Assembly: GCA_965544035.1 (NCBI GenBank)
Contig: CBEULR010000001.1
Coordinates: forward strand, 1 to 64,000
Source: CBEULR01 sp965544035
GTDB taxonomy: Bacteria > Bacillota > Desulfotomaculia > Desulfotomaculales > Desulforudaceae
Reading direction: 5' to 3'
Length of the DNA: 64,000 bases
Shown: positions 43,108 through 51,354 of the stretch, piece by piece
How positions within the stretch are numbered: the first letter of the stretch is position 1
How the letters are laid out: the number at the start of each line of letters is the position of its first letter
Made by a program: the position numbers and the translations under genes
Notes under the pieces: generated by a model
Told to the model about the DNA's origin: nothing
The model's database searches: none
Seen by the model: the letters and a program-made list of their open reading frames with translations, nothing else

Positions 43108-44367
43108 ATGGCGAAAAGTCTCAATGCCGAGTTTCTGACCCGCGAAGAACGGCAGACGGTAGCCTTGAACAGAGCGGTTGAACTTAAGGGCAGAATCGCG
43201 GATTACCTCAATGCTGACAAGGACATCCCAACCGGCCGCCGGGCGGCCTCGACCATTGAGGCGCAGAAAGCGCTTCTCTTGGACCAGCTTGGGGGCACGG
43301 ATGATGATTGGATGGACTGGCACTGGCAGCTTCGTAACCGGATTAACCGTACGTCTGTGCTGGGCGAGTTTATGGGCCTTGATGCGGAGAGAATGCACGA
43401 GATTGAAAGGGTATCCCAAGTGTACCGCTGGGCGGTTTCTCCGTATTATGCCGCTCTGGTTGCCGCAGGCGGAGTGGGCGGGCCGATCTGGATGCAGGCT
43501 GTGCCTTCTCCTCTTGAATTAAGCGATAAGGCGGGCCTGACCGATCCGATGAATGAGGAATTGACTTCTCCGGCACCGGGGATTACACGGCGATACCCCG
43601 ACCGTTTGATCATCAACGTTACCAATCAATGTGCAATGTACTGCCGGCATTGCCAGCGCCGCCGGAATATCGGCGAAATCGACAAGCACCAACCGCGTCG
43701 CGTGCTGGAGGAAGCGTTGGCCTATGTCAGAGCCAATCCGGAGATCCGGGATGTGCTTGTGACCGGCGGGGATGCGCTTCTGATGAGCGATCGTATGCTT
43801 GATTGGCTCCTCGGCGAACTGCACGCGATTGAACATGTGGAGATCAAGCGTATCGGAACGCGCACCCCCGTAACACTGCCGCAGCGCATCACGCCGGAGT
43901 TGTGTGCGATACTCGAAAAGTATCCGCCCATTTACATCAACACGCAGTTTAACCACCCCCTGGAGGTTACGGCCGAATCGGCTGAGGCGTGCGACCGCCT
44001 GATCAGGGCCGGTGTTGTGCTGGGCAACCAGGCCGTTCTGCTGCGGGGAGTCAATGACGATCCGCATACTATGAAGAGGCTGAACCAAGAACTGCTGCGC
44101 ATCCGTGTTCGGCCCTACTATATGTTTCACGCCAAACCGGTGCGCGGAACCAGGCATTTCATCACTTCGATTGATACCGGGCTGGAGATTATGGAGCACC
44201 TGCGCGGACAGACTTCGGGGATGGCGATCCCGACTTACATTTTAAACGCACCGGGGGGGTGGGGAAAGATCCCGCTTGGCCCGAATTACGTGTTGGAAAA
44301 GACTCCCCACAAGATAACCCTCAGGACTTGGGAGAATCGCGTGATCACCTATAACACGCAAGCATAG
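43108..44367 (+). CDS. kamA: KamA-family radical SAM aminomutase
   Basis: A 419-residue member of the lysine 2,3-aminomutase family (radical SAM plus PLP). The cluster motif is 'NQCAMYCRHCQRRRNIGEID' (CxxxCxxC, about residues 175-182). 'VLVTGGDALLMSD', 'RIGTRTPVTLPQRI' and 'AVLLRGVNDD' follow. The C-terminal 'RGQTSGMAIPTYILNAPGGWGKIPL' contains the PLP-lysine loop region. At the position of the second substrate-binding Asp in the clostridial enzyme this protein has 'FHAKPVRG', so the substrate may not be L-lysine. GAAGGAAGGTGATG is the ribosome site. No beta-lysine acetyltransferase (ablB) follows. Confidence 0.87.
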   Translation: MAKSLNAEFLTREERQTVALNRAVELKGRIADYLNADKDIPTGRRAASTIEAQKALLLDQLGGTDDDWMDWHWQLRNRINRTSVLGEFMGLDAERMHEIERVSQVYRWAVSPYYAALVAAGGVGGPIWMQAVPSPLELSDKAGLTDPMNEELTSPAPGITRRYPDRLIINVTNQCAMYCRHCQRRRNIGEIDKHQPRRVLEEALAYVRANPEIRDVLVTGGDALLMSDRMLDWLLGELHAIEHVEIKRIGTRTPVTLPQRITPELCAILEKYPPIYINTQFNHPLEVTAESAEACDRLIRAGVVLGNQAVLLRGVNDDPHTMKRLNQELLRIRVRPYYMFHAKPVRGTRHFITSIDTGLEIMEHLRGQTSGMAIPTYILNAPGGWGKIPLGPNYVLEKTPHKITLRTWENRVITYNTQA

Positions 44368-44427
44368 GAGTCTGATCATACAATATTTACAAGATTTATG
44401 GGAGGGACAGTCAGTGTCCAGTATGAG

Positions 44428-44460
44428 AACAGGGGGGTTCCGGTAGGAGCCCCTCTGTTT
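44428..44460 (+). terminator. Terminator after kamA
   Basis: AACAGGGGGGTTCC pairs with GGAGCCCCTCTGTT around GGTA, followed by TTCTG; the U-tract is short. Confidence 0.65.
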
Positions 44461-44524
44461 CTGCTGTTCGGACATATCGTCCTGATCGGGGGGCATAGGA
44501 TATAGGTGGCGGGAGGGTAGTTTT

Positions 44525-44851
44525 ATGGAAGGATTCGGACACAAGCTCGTACTCGTGTTTTTTACGGCCTGCGGTGTGATGCTGGGGGCGGCGCTGCTGG
44601 GTTCCCTGGGAGCGGCCCTGGTGCGTGAACCTCCGGTAAGCGTGATGCTGCGGATTGCGCAGGAGATTAAGATTTGGGCCATCGCCGCGGCCATCGGCGG
44701 AACGTTTTCCACATTCGAGGTGTTCGAGTCCGGTCTGTTCCGCGGTGAAATCGTCGCCGTGGCCAGACAGCTCTGTTATGTCCTGAGCAGCCTGGCCGGG
44801 GCTCAGTTCGGATACTTCATGATTTTGGCGATGGTGGGCGGTCAGGAATGA
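44525..44851 (+). CDS. ytrH: Sporulation membrane protein YtrH
   Basis: A 108-residue membrane protein with three hydrophobic segments, matching YtrH ('FTACGVMLGAALLGSLGAALV', 'WAIAAAIGGTFSTFEVFESGLF'). In Bacillus ytrH and ytrI are sigma-E genes required for efficient sporulation. It overlaps ytrI by 4 bases (ATGA), the same pairing. Confidence 0.88.
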   Translation: MEGFGHKLVLVFFTACGVMLGAALLGSLGAALVREPPVSVMLRIAQEIKIWAIAAAIGGTFSTFEVFESGLFRGEIVAVARQLCYVLSSLAGAQFGYFMILAMVGGQE

Positions 44852-45333
44852 AGGACCTGTTGCGTGTCGTGGCGCCGTTTATACTCGGTGTGCTTGTGGG
44901 GGCAACGCTCATGACCGTCCACAACGGTCGTCAGATTGAGCATCTCATGTATACCGTTCGCCTGTTAAACGAAGAACTGACGGCGGTCAACCAGGAGCTG
45001 GAAAGTGTGCGGGAAAACCTCTCGGACGAGCGTCGGCGGGTGATCAGCGCGATTAAGGTCGATGTGCGTCTGCCGCCTGATCTGACCAGCTACGAGGAAC
45101 GGTCGGCCCGGCTGGAAATTGAGACAACGGTAAAGCGCTGGCTGGAACCCTTGTACGGTCAGGAGACCGATACACTGAACTTTGTGATCATCCCGCAGAT
45201 AATTGACGGCAGAGACGTTGCGGTGGACGGGAAACACTACCGGCTGGAGACCCGTCTTGTGTTTATTGGTGAGGAGATCATTGTGTATGTGCAGGGAACT
45301 CCGGAATTCACGACCACCGGTCCGGTGTCCTGA
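44848..45333 (+). CDS. ytrI: Sporulation membrane protein YtrI-like
   Basis: A 161-residue bitopic protein: one N-terminal helix (residues 6-24), a coiled coil (about 28-65), and a C-terminal alpha/beta domain. The organisation and its position directly after ytrH identify it as YtrI. Its exact function in the mother cell is not known. Confidence 0.8.
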   Translation: MKDLLRVVAPFILGVLVGATLMTVHNGRQIEHLMYTVRLLNEELTAVNQELESVRENLSDERRRVISAIKVDVRLPPDLTSYEERSARLEIETTVKRWLEPLYGQETDTLNFVIIPQIIDGRDVAVDGKHYRLETRLVFIGEEIIVYVQGTPEFTTTGPVS

Positions 45334-45397
45334 TTAAGAGCGGCCTTTCTCGGGGCAACCTAACTGCGTAGATCACGACTGCAGGGAGGTTGCTGAT

Positions 45398-45622
45398 ATG
45401 GACAAGGAATTGTGGGCGCGTGTGCCCTGGAGTACTCAGCCGAGTTTGAAGCTCAAGACTGATGAGGTTGGTATCGATTTCGACCGCTTTATTGAAGCTC
45501 TTAAGAATCACCGCACCGATACCGAAATGGCCCGGGATTTCAATGTGCCGGTGGGTGTGGTCTCCCACCTGCGCGAGCACTTCTTCCGTTTTGGTCTCGA
45601 CTCGGTGTTCGGACAAGACTGA
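45398..45622 (+). CDS. Small helix-turn-helix protein
   Basis: A 74-residue protein. Residues 30-60 ('RFIEALKNHRTDTEMARDFNVPVGVVSHLREHFF') form a clear helix-turn-helix of the resolvase/RNA-polymerase-sigma-like kind. No other domain. It may be a small DNA-binding regulator; the target is unknown. GGGAGGTTG precedes the ATG. Confidence 0.7.
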   Translation: MDKELWARVPWSTQPSLKLKTDEVGIDFDRFIEALKNHRTDTEMARDFNVPVGVVSHLREHFFRFGLDSVFGQD

Positions 45623-45660
45623 GGAAACGAACAGCCGGGCCCGGACTGTTGTTTATTTGG

Positions 45661-45690
45661 TTGGCACGCCTCCAGCCGCTGTGCTATAAT
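45661..45690 (+). promoter_or_regulatory. Predicted promoter of guaB
   Basis: TTGGCA and TATAAT are separated by 18 bases, 34 bases before the guaB ATG. Confidence 0.6.
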
Positions 45691-45724
45691 TATCTCCATA
45701 AATTTTTCAGCTAGGAGGCGTCTT

Positions 45725-47182
45725 ATGTCTTCCGACAGGTTTGCCCTGGAAGGGCTTACATTTGATGATGTGCTGCTGGTGCCCGCAGCGTCCGAGGTCT
45801 TGCCGCGGGATGTTGATACTTCCACCCGTCTCACATCGAGTGTCCGGTTGAACATTCCGTTGATGAGTGCCGGCATGGATACGGTGACCGAGGCGCGCAT
45901 GGCGATTGCCATGGCCCGTGAGGGTGGAATCGGCGTCATCCATAAGAACATGTCCTGGCGCAAGCAGGCGATGGAAGTGGACAAGGTCAAACGATCGGAG
46001 CACGGCGTCATTACCGATCCCATCTTTCTGTCCGCCGACAACGCCATCCGTGAGGCCGCGGCTCTGATGGAACGCTACCGGATATCGGGTGTTCCGGTTA
46101 CCGAGAACGGACGGCTGATCGGTATCATTACCAACCGGGATATCCGGTTCGTGGAGGATTTTGAGCAGCCCATCGGAAATGTTATGACTCGGGAGAATCT
46201 GATTACGGCCAAGGTGGGGACCACGCTCAACGAGGCCAAGGAAATCCTCCGGAAGTATAAGATTGAAAAACTGCCGCTGGTTGATGAGCATTTTAATCTT
46301 CGCGGCCTGATCACAATTAAGGATATTGAAAAGGCGCACAAATACCCGAATGCGGCCAAGGATGAACACGGCCGCCTGCGGGTGGCCGCTGCCGTGGGTG
46401 TCACCAGCCAGTACATGCGCCGGGTTGATGCTCTGGTGGAGGCCAAGGCCGATTTGATCGTGGTTGATACGGCCCACGGGCACTCATTCCTGGTGATCAA
46501 GGCGGTGCAAGAGATCAAGAAGCGGCACCCCAACACTCAGGTGATAGCGGGGAACGTGGCGACGGCCGAAGCGGTGCGGGATCTTGTGGCTGCTGGCGCA
46601 GACGCGGTCAAGGTTGGTATCGGACCGGGCTCGATCTGTACGACGCGGATTATTGCCGGAATCGGCGTACCGCAGATCACGGCGGTATATGAGTGCGCCC
46701 GCGAAGCACGCAAGCACGGGATACCGATCATAGCCGACGGCGGCGTGAAGTATTCGGGGGATATCGTAAAGGCTCTTGCGGCGGGGGCCGATGTTGTGAT
46801 GCTCGGCAGCCTTTTGGCCGGAACCGAGGAGAGTCCCGGTGAGATTGAGATTTATCAGGGGCGCAGCTACAAGGTGTACCGCGGAATGGGCTCGCTCGGC
46901 GCAATGAAAGACGGCAGCGGGGACCGGTATTTTCAGGAGAGCGCGCCGAAAATGGTTCCGGAAGGAGTTGAGGGCCGGGTTCCGTTCAAGGGGCCGTTGG
47001 CTGATACCGTTTACCAGTTGGTCGGCGGTCTGCGGTCGGGTATGGGTTACTGTGGTGTGGCGACTATCGCGGATCTTCAGGAGAAGACCAAGTTTGTGCG
47101 GATCACAGCTGCAGGATTGCGGGAGAGTCACCCACACAATGTTGTGATTACAAAGGAGGCCCCCAACTACAGCTTGCGTTAG
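45725..47182 (+). CDS. guaB: IMP dehydrogenase
   Basis: A 485-residue IMPDH, which oxidises IMP to XMP with NAD+ as the first committed step to GMP. The N-terminal 'ALEGLTFDDVLLVPAASEVLP' is typical. Two CBS domains are inserted (about residues 95-210). The catalytic Cys loop is 'VGIGPGSICTTRIIAG' (about 300-315), the phosphate site is 'DGGVKYSGDI', and the flap has 'YRGMGSLGAM'. TAGGAGGCG is the ribosome site. It is monocistronic, with a terminator directly after it. Confidence 0.97.
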   Translation: MSSDRFALEGLTFDDVLLVPAASEVLPRDVDTSTRLTSSVRLNIPLMSAGMDTVTEARMAIAMAREGGIGVIHKNMSWRKQAMEVDKVKRSEHGVITDPIFLSADNAIREAAALMERYRISGVPVTENGRLIGIITNRDIRFVEDFEQPIGNVMTRENLITAKVGTTLNEAKEILRKYKIEKLPLVDEHFNLRGLITIKDIEKAHKYPNAAKDEHGRLRVAAAVGVTSQYMRRVDALVEAKADLIVVDTAHGHSFLVIKAVQEIKKRHPNTQVIAGNVATAEAVRDLVAAGADAVKVGIGPGSICTTRIIAGIGVPQITAVYECAREARKHGIPIIADGGVKYSGDIVKALAAGADVVMLGSLLAGTEESPGEIEIYQGRSYKVYRGMGSLGAMKDGSGDRYFQESAPKMVPEGVEGRVPFKGPLADTVYQLVGGLRSGMGYCGVATIADLQEKTKFVRITAAGLRESHPHNVVITKEAPNYSLR

Positions 47183-47185
47183 ATC

Positions 47186-47222
47186 AAGGCGGTTCCCCGG
47201 GAAAGGGGAGCCGCTTTAATTT
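47186..47222 (+). terminator. Terminator after guaB
   Basis: AAGGCGGTTCCCC pairs with GGGGAGCCGCTTT (two G-U pairs) around a GA-rich loop, followed by AATTT. Confidence 0.75.
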
Positions 47223-47317
47223 GAGAAAAATAGCACGCTAAAAGTAGAATGACGTTGGAATAAAATTGAAAAAAGATCGCTGCCTGTGCAGGAAGTTGCC
47301 CCACAAATCGTGAACTA

Positions 47318-48748
47318 ATGGTAATAGATGGGAATTCTTATGAAGTGGGGAAGGTGATTGCGCAGGTGAGTGGGAATCTGCACTCATTGACCGATGTCCT
47401 GAAAAGGACGTTATTCTTTTTTGAAGCAATGTCGGCCAAGGAACTGGCACCTTACGTGCGGCGTAAGATGCTGCAGGATTACTCGTTAACCCAGGTGGAG
47501 GAGAAGGTCTTTCTCTGCCTGAAGCAACACAGCTGTTTCGACCAGGGCGAGGACAAGCTTTGGCGTCTTAATCTTCAAGGCGTGAGGGAAAACGACCAGT
47601 TTTACCATCTGCTCCTCAAGAAGCAACAGCCGTTGAGTCTGTGGGAGATCGTCAAGTCGAAACAATCCAAGAAGAAGAAGCTGCGCCGCATGATTGCCGA
47701 GGAGGCCAATCTTATCTCTGATGGCAGGTTTATCCAGCTCGATAACGGGACCTGGGGACTGACCGAGTGGGATGTGGATGCGGGCCGGTTCCCCCTGAAG
47801 CACTTGATCATCAAAGCATTCCGACTTCACCCCGGCGGCCTTTCCTTGCCTCAGCTGGTAAGCGTGGTCAATAACTGGCGTGAGGCCAGTGAAGCATCTA
47901 TTGAGGCCATCATTCAGAAATTTCCCTACTTCGAGCAACAGGGTGAGAGTATATGGCATTACAATCAGGTTGCGCACCGGGTGTACGACGAGGTGATGAA
48001 GAAATACCTGGGCATCCTGCGCGAGCAGAAAAGGCGATGGCACTGGGAGCGGGAACAATGGTACAAGAAGTATCAGCAGATGCGGATGCAGTATGAGGAG
48101 GCTGGAAGGGCACAACGGGAGGCCGCTGCCGCACTCAGTCAGCAGGCGGCGATCCGGGACCGGAACAATCATCTGGTAACGCAGATATCCGAAAAGGACT
48201 TGTTGCTCTCCCTGCGCAAGAAGGAAATCCTCTACTATCAGAAGCAGGTGGCGCGCTTGGAAGCGAAGGCCAACAGTATTCTCTATCAGTGCAGGCTGTG
48301 GGTCCAGCGCACACGAACGGCGCAGGAGGAGATTAAGTCACTGCAGGCGAGCTTGGAAGCGAGCCAGTCCAATCTGGAGGGAATGTTCAGCAAGCTGCAG
48401 CAGTACAAGGAAAAGTACCGGGAGACCCAAAACAGCCTGGCCCGGCTGAAGGACGAATACAGCTCTCGAGTCGCCGAATTGCAGGGGGAGATTATCGATC
48501 TGAAGAGCCGGATGGAAAAGCAGCGGTACGGGGCGGGCAAACGGGAAAAACTGCTGGAGGAAGAGATCGACCGCCTGCAGGGCGACCTCAGGGACGCGCT
48601 TGAAGCGGGAGAGGACCTGCAGCGTTCGGTTCGCTACCTGCAGCAGGAATTGGGCCGGGTGCGTGATGAATATCGCGAACTGGAGCGGGTAATGCGGCGT
48701 CCGCTGGTGCGGTTCGCACTCCGGGCCAGCAGGCTCTTTGGCCGTTAG
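47318..48748 (+). CDS. Triple winged-helix-like and coiled-coil protein
   Basis: A 476-residue protein of no recognised family. The first 225 residues contain three successive segments with the same plan: a helical part, then a short beta hairpin with Phe-x(4-8)-Trp. These are 'SCFDQGEDKLWRL' (near 75), 'GRFIQLDNGTWGL' (near 145) and 'PYFEQQGESIWHY' (near 215). This resembles HARE-type winged helices. From about 230 to 465 it is an uninterrupted Arg/Glu/Gln-rich coiled coil. The start is uncertain: ATG 47318 lacks a good ribosome site, and GTGs at 47345 and 47354 are in frame. Confidence 0.75.
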   Translation: MVIDGNSYEVGKVIAQVSGNLHSLTDVLKRTLFFFEAMSAKELAPYVRRKMLQDYSLTQVEEKVFLCLKQHSCFDQGEDKLWRLNLQGVRENDQFYHLLLKKQQPLSLWEIVKSKQSKKKKLRRMIAEEANLISDGRFIQLDNGTWGLTEWDVDAGRFPLKHLIIKAFRLHPGGLSLPQLVSVVNNWREASEASIEAIIQKFPYFEQQGESIWHYNQVAHRVYDEVMKKYLGILREQKRRWHWEREQWYKKYQQMRMQYEEAGRAQREAAAALSQQAAIRDRNNHLVTQISEKDLLLSLRKKEILYYQKQVARLEAKANSILYQCRLWVQRTRTAQEEIKSLQASLEASQSNLEGMFSKLQQYKEKYRETQNSLARLKDEYSSRVAELQGEIIDLKSRMEKQRYGAGKREKLLEEEIDRLQGDLRDALEAGEDLQRSVRYLQQELGRVRDEYRELERVMRRPLVRFALRASRLFGR

Positions 48749-48763
48749 ATAAAGCATAAGTCT

Positions 48764-48789
48764 GGGGCGCTCTTAGGGGCGCCCCTTTT
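48764..48789 (+). terminator. Intrinsic terminator
   Basis: GGGGCGC pairs with GCGCCCC, followed by TTTTC. Confidence 0.75.
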
Positions 48790-49122
48790 CTCTGCCCGGT
48801 GTATATGCGCGGGCCGGAGTCAGGCTGTGCGCACTGATGAATTGTCTCCGGCCGTGGAACGTCGGTTCATCGTTCGAGGGAGTACGTCGGCCTTGCATCG
48901 ATCTGGTGACGGCCTTGTTGTGTGGGCGGCTGGACTGTCGGCGAGAATCCGGGAAACACTATCAGCGAAACTGAATTAAAGGGTGCATGAGGCGTGTGAT
49001 ATAAGGTGTATCCACCCGCAGGCAGAATAAATTTAGAGGAATTTGGAGCCATCTGCCGAATATTGAATTTGTCTTTGCTTGAAAGGTGTTTTCGGTATGG
49101 AACTCTGGAAGGAGTGAATCAT
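48790..49122. other. Intergenic region upstream of hom
   Basis: About 330 bases with no gene recognised. It should hold the promoter of hom-thrB-lysC, but no clear -35/-10 pair, T-box or lysine riboswitch core could be recognised. Confidence 0.4.
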
Positions 49123-50418
49123 GTGGCCAAGGAGACGATCCGGGTCGGCATGTTGGGTTTGGGAACGGTTGGTTCAGGCGTCTATGAGGTGCTTCGTTCG
49201 GATCCGTCCATGCTGGCACGAAAGGTCGGTGCACCGGTGGAAATAACGAAGATCCTGGTGCGCGACCCGGCAAAAAACCGGGGTTTGGATCTGCCGGACG
49301 GGATTCTGACCGCCAGTCCGGAAGACATTATCTATAATGACGATATTGATATTGTCGTTGAAGTCATGGGCGGCACCGACAAGGCAAGGGAGTACGTACT
49401 GGCCGCACTGAAGCAAGGTAAGAGTGTGGTAACCGCCAACAAGGATATGATCGCACAGCACGGCCAGGAGCTTTTTCAGGCTGCCGAGGAGCACGGTGCC
49501 GATCTTCTTTTTGAGGCCAGCGTCGCCGGGGGCATTCCGATCATTAAGGTTTTAAAGGAGAGCCTGGCAGGCAACCGTGTGCAGCAAGTCATGGGTATCG
49601 TGAACGGAACCACGAATTACATGTTGACACGGATGAGCTTTGAAGGCAGTGATTTTGAGGACGTGCTGGCCGAAGCGCAGGCGAAGGGTTACGCTGAAGC
49701 CGATCCCACCAATGACATTGAGGGGTTTGACGCCGCGCGAAAGATCGCCATTCTGGCATCCATTGCGTTCAACAGCAGAGTGGCTTTAGACCAGGTCTAT
49801 GTGGAGGGAATCACCCGGATTTCCGCCGAGGATATCAGGTATGCCCGGGAATTCGGCTATGTAATTAAGCTCTTGGGAATTGCTAAGGATACGCCGGACG
49901 GCATTGAGGTCCGCGTTCACCCCGCTCTCCTGCCGATGGACCACCCGTTGGCCGGCGTGAACGACGTGTTTAACGCTGTTTATGTTAAGGGCGATGCGGT
50001 AGGAGAAACCATGTTCTACGGACGGGGTGCCGGCAAGCTGCCCACGGCCAGTGCGGTCGTGGGGGATATTATGGATGCCGCCCGGAATATCATCCACGGT
50101 GTTCAGGGCATCATCGGCTGTACCTGCTTTGAAGAGCGCCCGGTGAAGAGTATGGATGAGGTCTGCAGTCGCAATTACCTTCGGTTCAAGGTAATCGACC
50201 AACCGGGGGTATTGGCGCAGATCGCCACGGTATTCGGCAAGAACCAGGTGAGTCTGGCCTCGGTTATTCAGAAGGAGACGGTGGAGGGTAAAGCCGAACT
50301 GGTCCTGATTACCCATGAGGTGGCGGAGAAGAATCTCCGGCGGGCGCTTGAGGAAATCAAGCAGTTGCAGGTTGTGGAAGAAGTGTATAATGTGATCCGG
50401 GTGGAGGAGGAGAATTAG
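49123..50418 (+). CDS. hom: Homoserine dehydrogenase
   Basis: About 431 residues, the normal size for the ACT-containing form. It reduces aspartate semialdehyde to homoserine. The NAD(P) motif is 'VGMLGLGTVGSGVYEVL' near the start. Catalytic region motifs are 'VVTANKDMIAQHG', 'LFEASVAGGIPIIKVLKESLAGN' and 'GIVNGTTNYMLTRM'. A C-terminal ACT domain ('RFKVIDQPGVLAQIATVFGKNQVSL') implies threonine feedback. The frame is open to 49006, but GTG 49123, about 9 bases after GGAAGGAG, fits best. Confidence 0.96.
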   Translation: MAKETIRVGMLGLGTVGSGVYEVLRSDPSMLARKVGAPVEITKILVRDPAKNRGLDLPDGILTASPEDIIYNDDIDIVVEVMGGTDKAREYVLAALKQGKSVVTANKDMIAQHGQELFQAAEEHGADLLFEASVAGGIPIIKVLKESLAGNRVQQVMGIVNGTTNYMLTRMSFEGSDFEDVLAEAQAKGYAEADPTNDIEGFDAARKIAILASIAFNSRVALDQVYVEGITRISAEDIRYAREFGYVIKLLGIAKDTPDGIEVRVHPALLPMDHPLAGVNDVFNAVYVKGDAVGETMFYGRGAGKLPTASAVVGDIMDAARNIIHGVQGIIGCTCFEERPVKSMDEVCSRNYLRFKVIDQPGVLAQIATVFGKNQVSLASVIQKETVEGKAELVLITHEVAEKNLRRALEEIKQLQVVEEVYNVIRVEEEN

Positions 50419-50430
50419 GAGGGGATCTCC

Positions 50431-51354
50431 TTGGTTCGGGTACGGGTTCCGGCCGGTACGGCCAACCTCGGCCCCGGTTTTGACTGTTTAAGCCTCTCGC
50501 TGGCCCTGTACAATGAGGTGGTTTTGGAGCGGGCGGGGGAAGGCTTGGAGATTGTCGTTACGGGAGCCTGGAGCAGGGGTATCCCGACGGATGAGAGCAA
50601 CATTGTCTATCGCGCGGCCGCCCTGGTTTTTCAACGGTTGGGGGTTGTCGTGAAAGGTCTCAGAATCCGCCTGGTCTGCCGTATCCCCACGGCGCGGGGA
50701 CTTGGATCGAGTGCAGCGGCGATCGTCGGTGGGATGCTCGCGGCGAATGAAATGTGCGGTAGCCTCCTGAGCAGGCGTGAGATTCTGGAATTGGCCGGCA
50801 GGATGGAGGGGCATCCGGATAATCTGGCTCCGGCGCTTTTTGGCGGTTTTGTGGTTGCGGTTGCAAACGATACTGCAGTGGAATGCGTGCGTATCGATCC
50901 GCCGCAGGGTTTGCAGGTGGCGGCGGCTGTGCCTCATTTCTCTCTATCTACGATGCGGGCCCGGGCCGTTCTGCCCGACCTGGTACCCCGTTCCGATGCG
51001 GTATTTAACGTGGGGCGGACTGCTTTGTTGGTGGCGGCAGTGACCTCGGGGCGGGACGATCTGCTCAAAGCGGCGATGAACGACCGGTTGCACCAGCCTT
51101 ACCGGGCGCGATTGGTTCCCGGATTGACTGAAGTGTTGCAGGCGGCGGTCGGTGCCGGTGCCTTGGGGGCGAGTCTCAGCGGTGCCGGCCCGACGGTGAT
51201 CGGGCTCTGCCGTGGAAATGCGCTGCAGGTCGCCCGGGCGATGTGTGAGGCTTTTGAGAAAAACGGTGTGAAGGCCGATCCAATGGAACTGGATGTGGAT
51301 CGGTTTGGAGCTGATATTGAGAGAGAGACGGAGGGAAACGATGCTTCTGGTTAA
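50431..51354 (+). CDS. thrB: Homoserine kinase
   Basis: A 307-residue GHMP kinase that phosphorylates homoserine for threonine synthesis. The N-terminal 'VRVPAGTANLGPGFDCLSLSLALYNEV' is diagnostic, the phosphate loop is 'IPTARGLGSSAAAIVGG' (about 90-105), and the C-terminal glycine motif is 'ALGASLSGAGPTVIGL'. A TTG start follows AGGAGGGGATC. It starts 12 bases after hom and overlaps lysC by 14 bases. Confidence 0.95.
   Translation: MVRVRVPAGTANLGPGFDCLSLSLALYNEVVLERAGEGLEIVVTGAWSRGIPTDESNIVYRAAALVFQRLGVVVKGLRIRLVCRIPTARGLGSSAAAIVGGMLAANEMCGSLLSRREILELAGRMEGHPDNLAPALFGGFVVAVANDTAVECVRIDPPQGLQVAAAVPHFSLSTMRARAVLPDLVPRSDAVFNVGRTALLVAAVTSGRDDLLKAAMNDRLHQPYRARLVPGLTEVLQAAVGAGALGASLSGAGPTVIGLCRGNALQVARAMCEAFEKNGVKADPMELDVDRFGADIERETEGNDASG

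Noticed and set aside
48790..49122. Lysine riboswitch or T-box before hom-thrB-lysC
   Set aside because: No conserved core of either class could be recognised.
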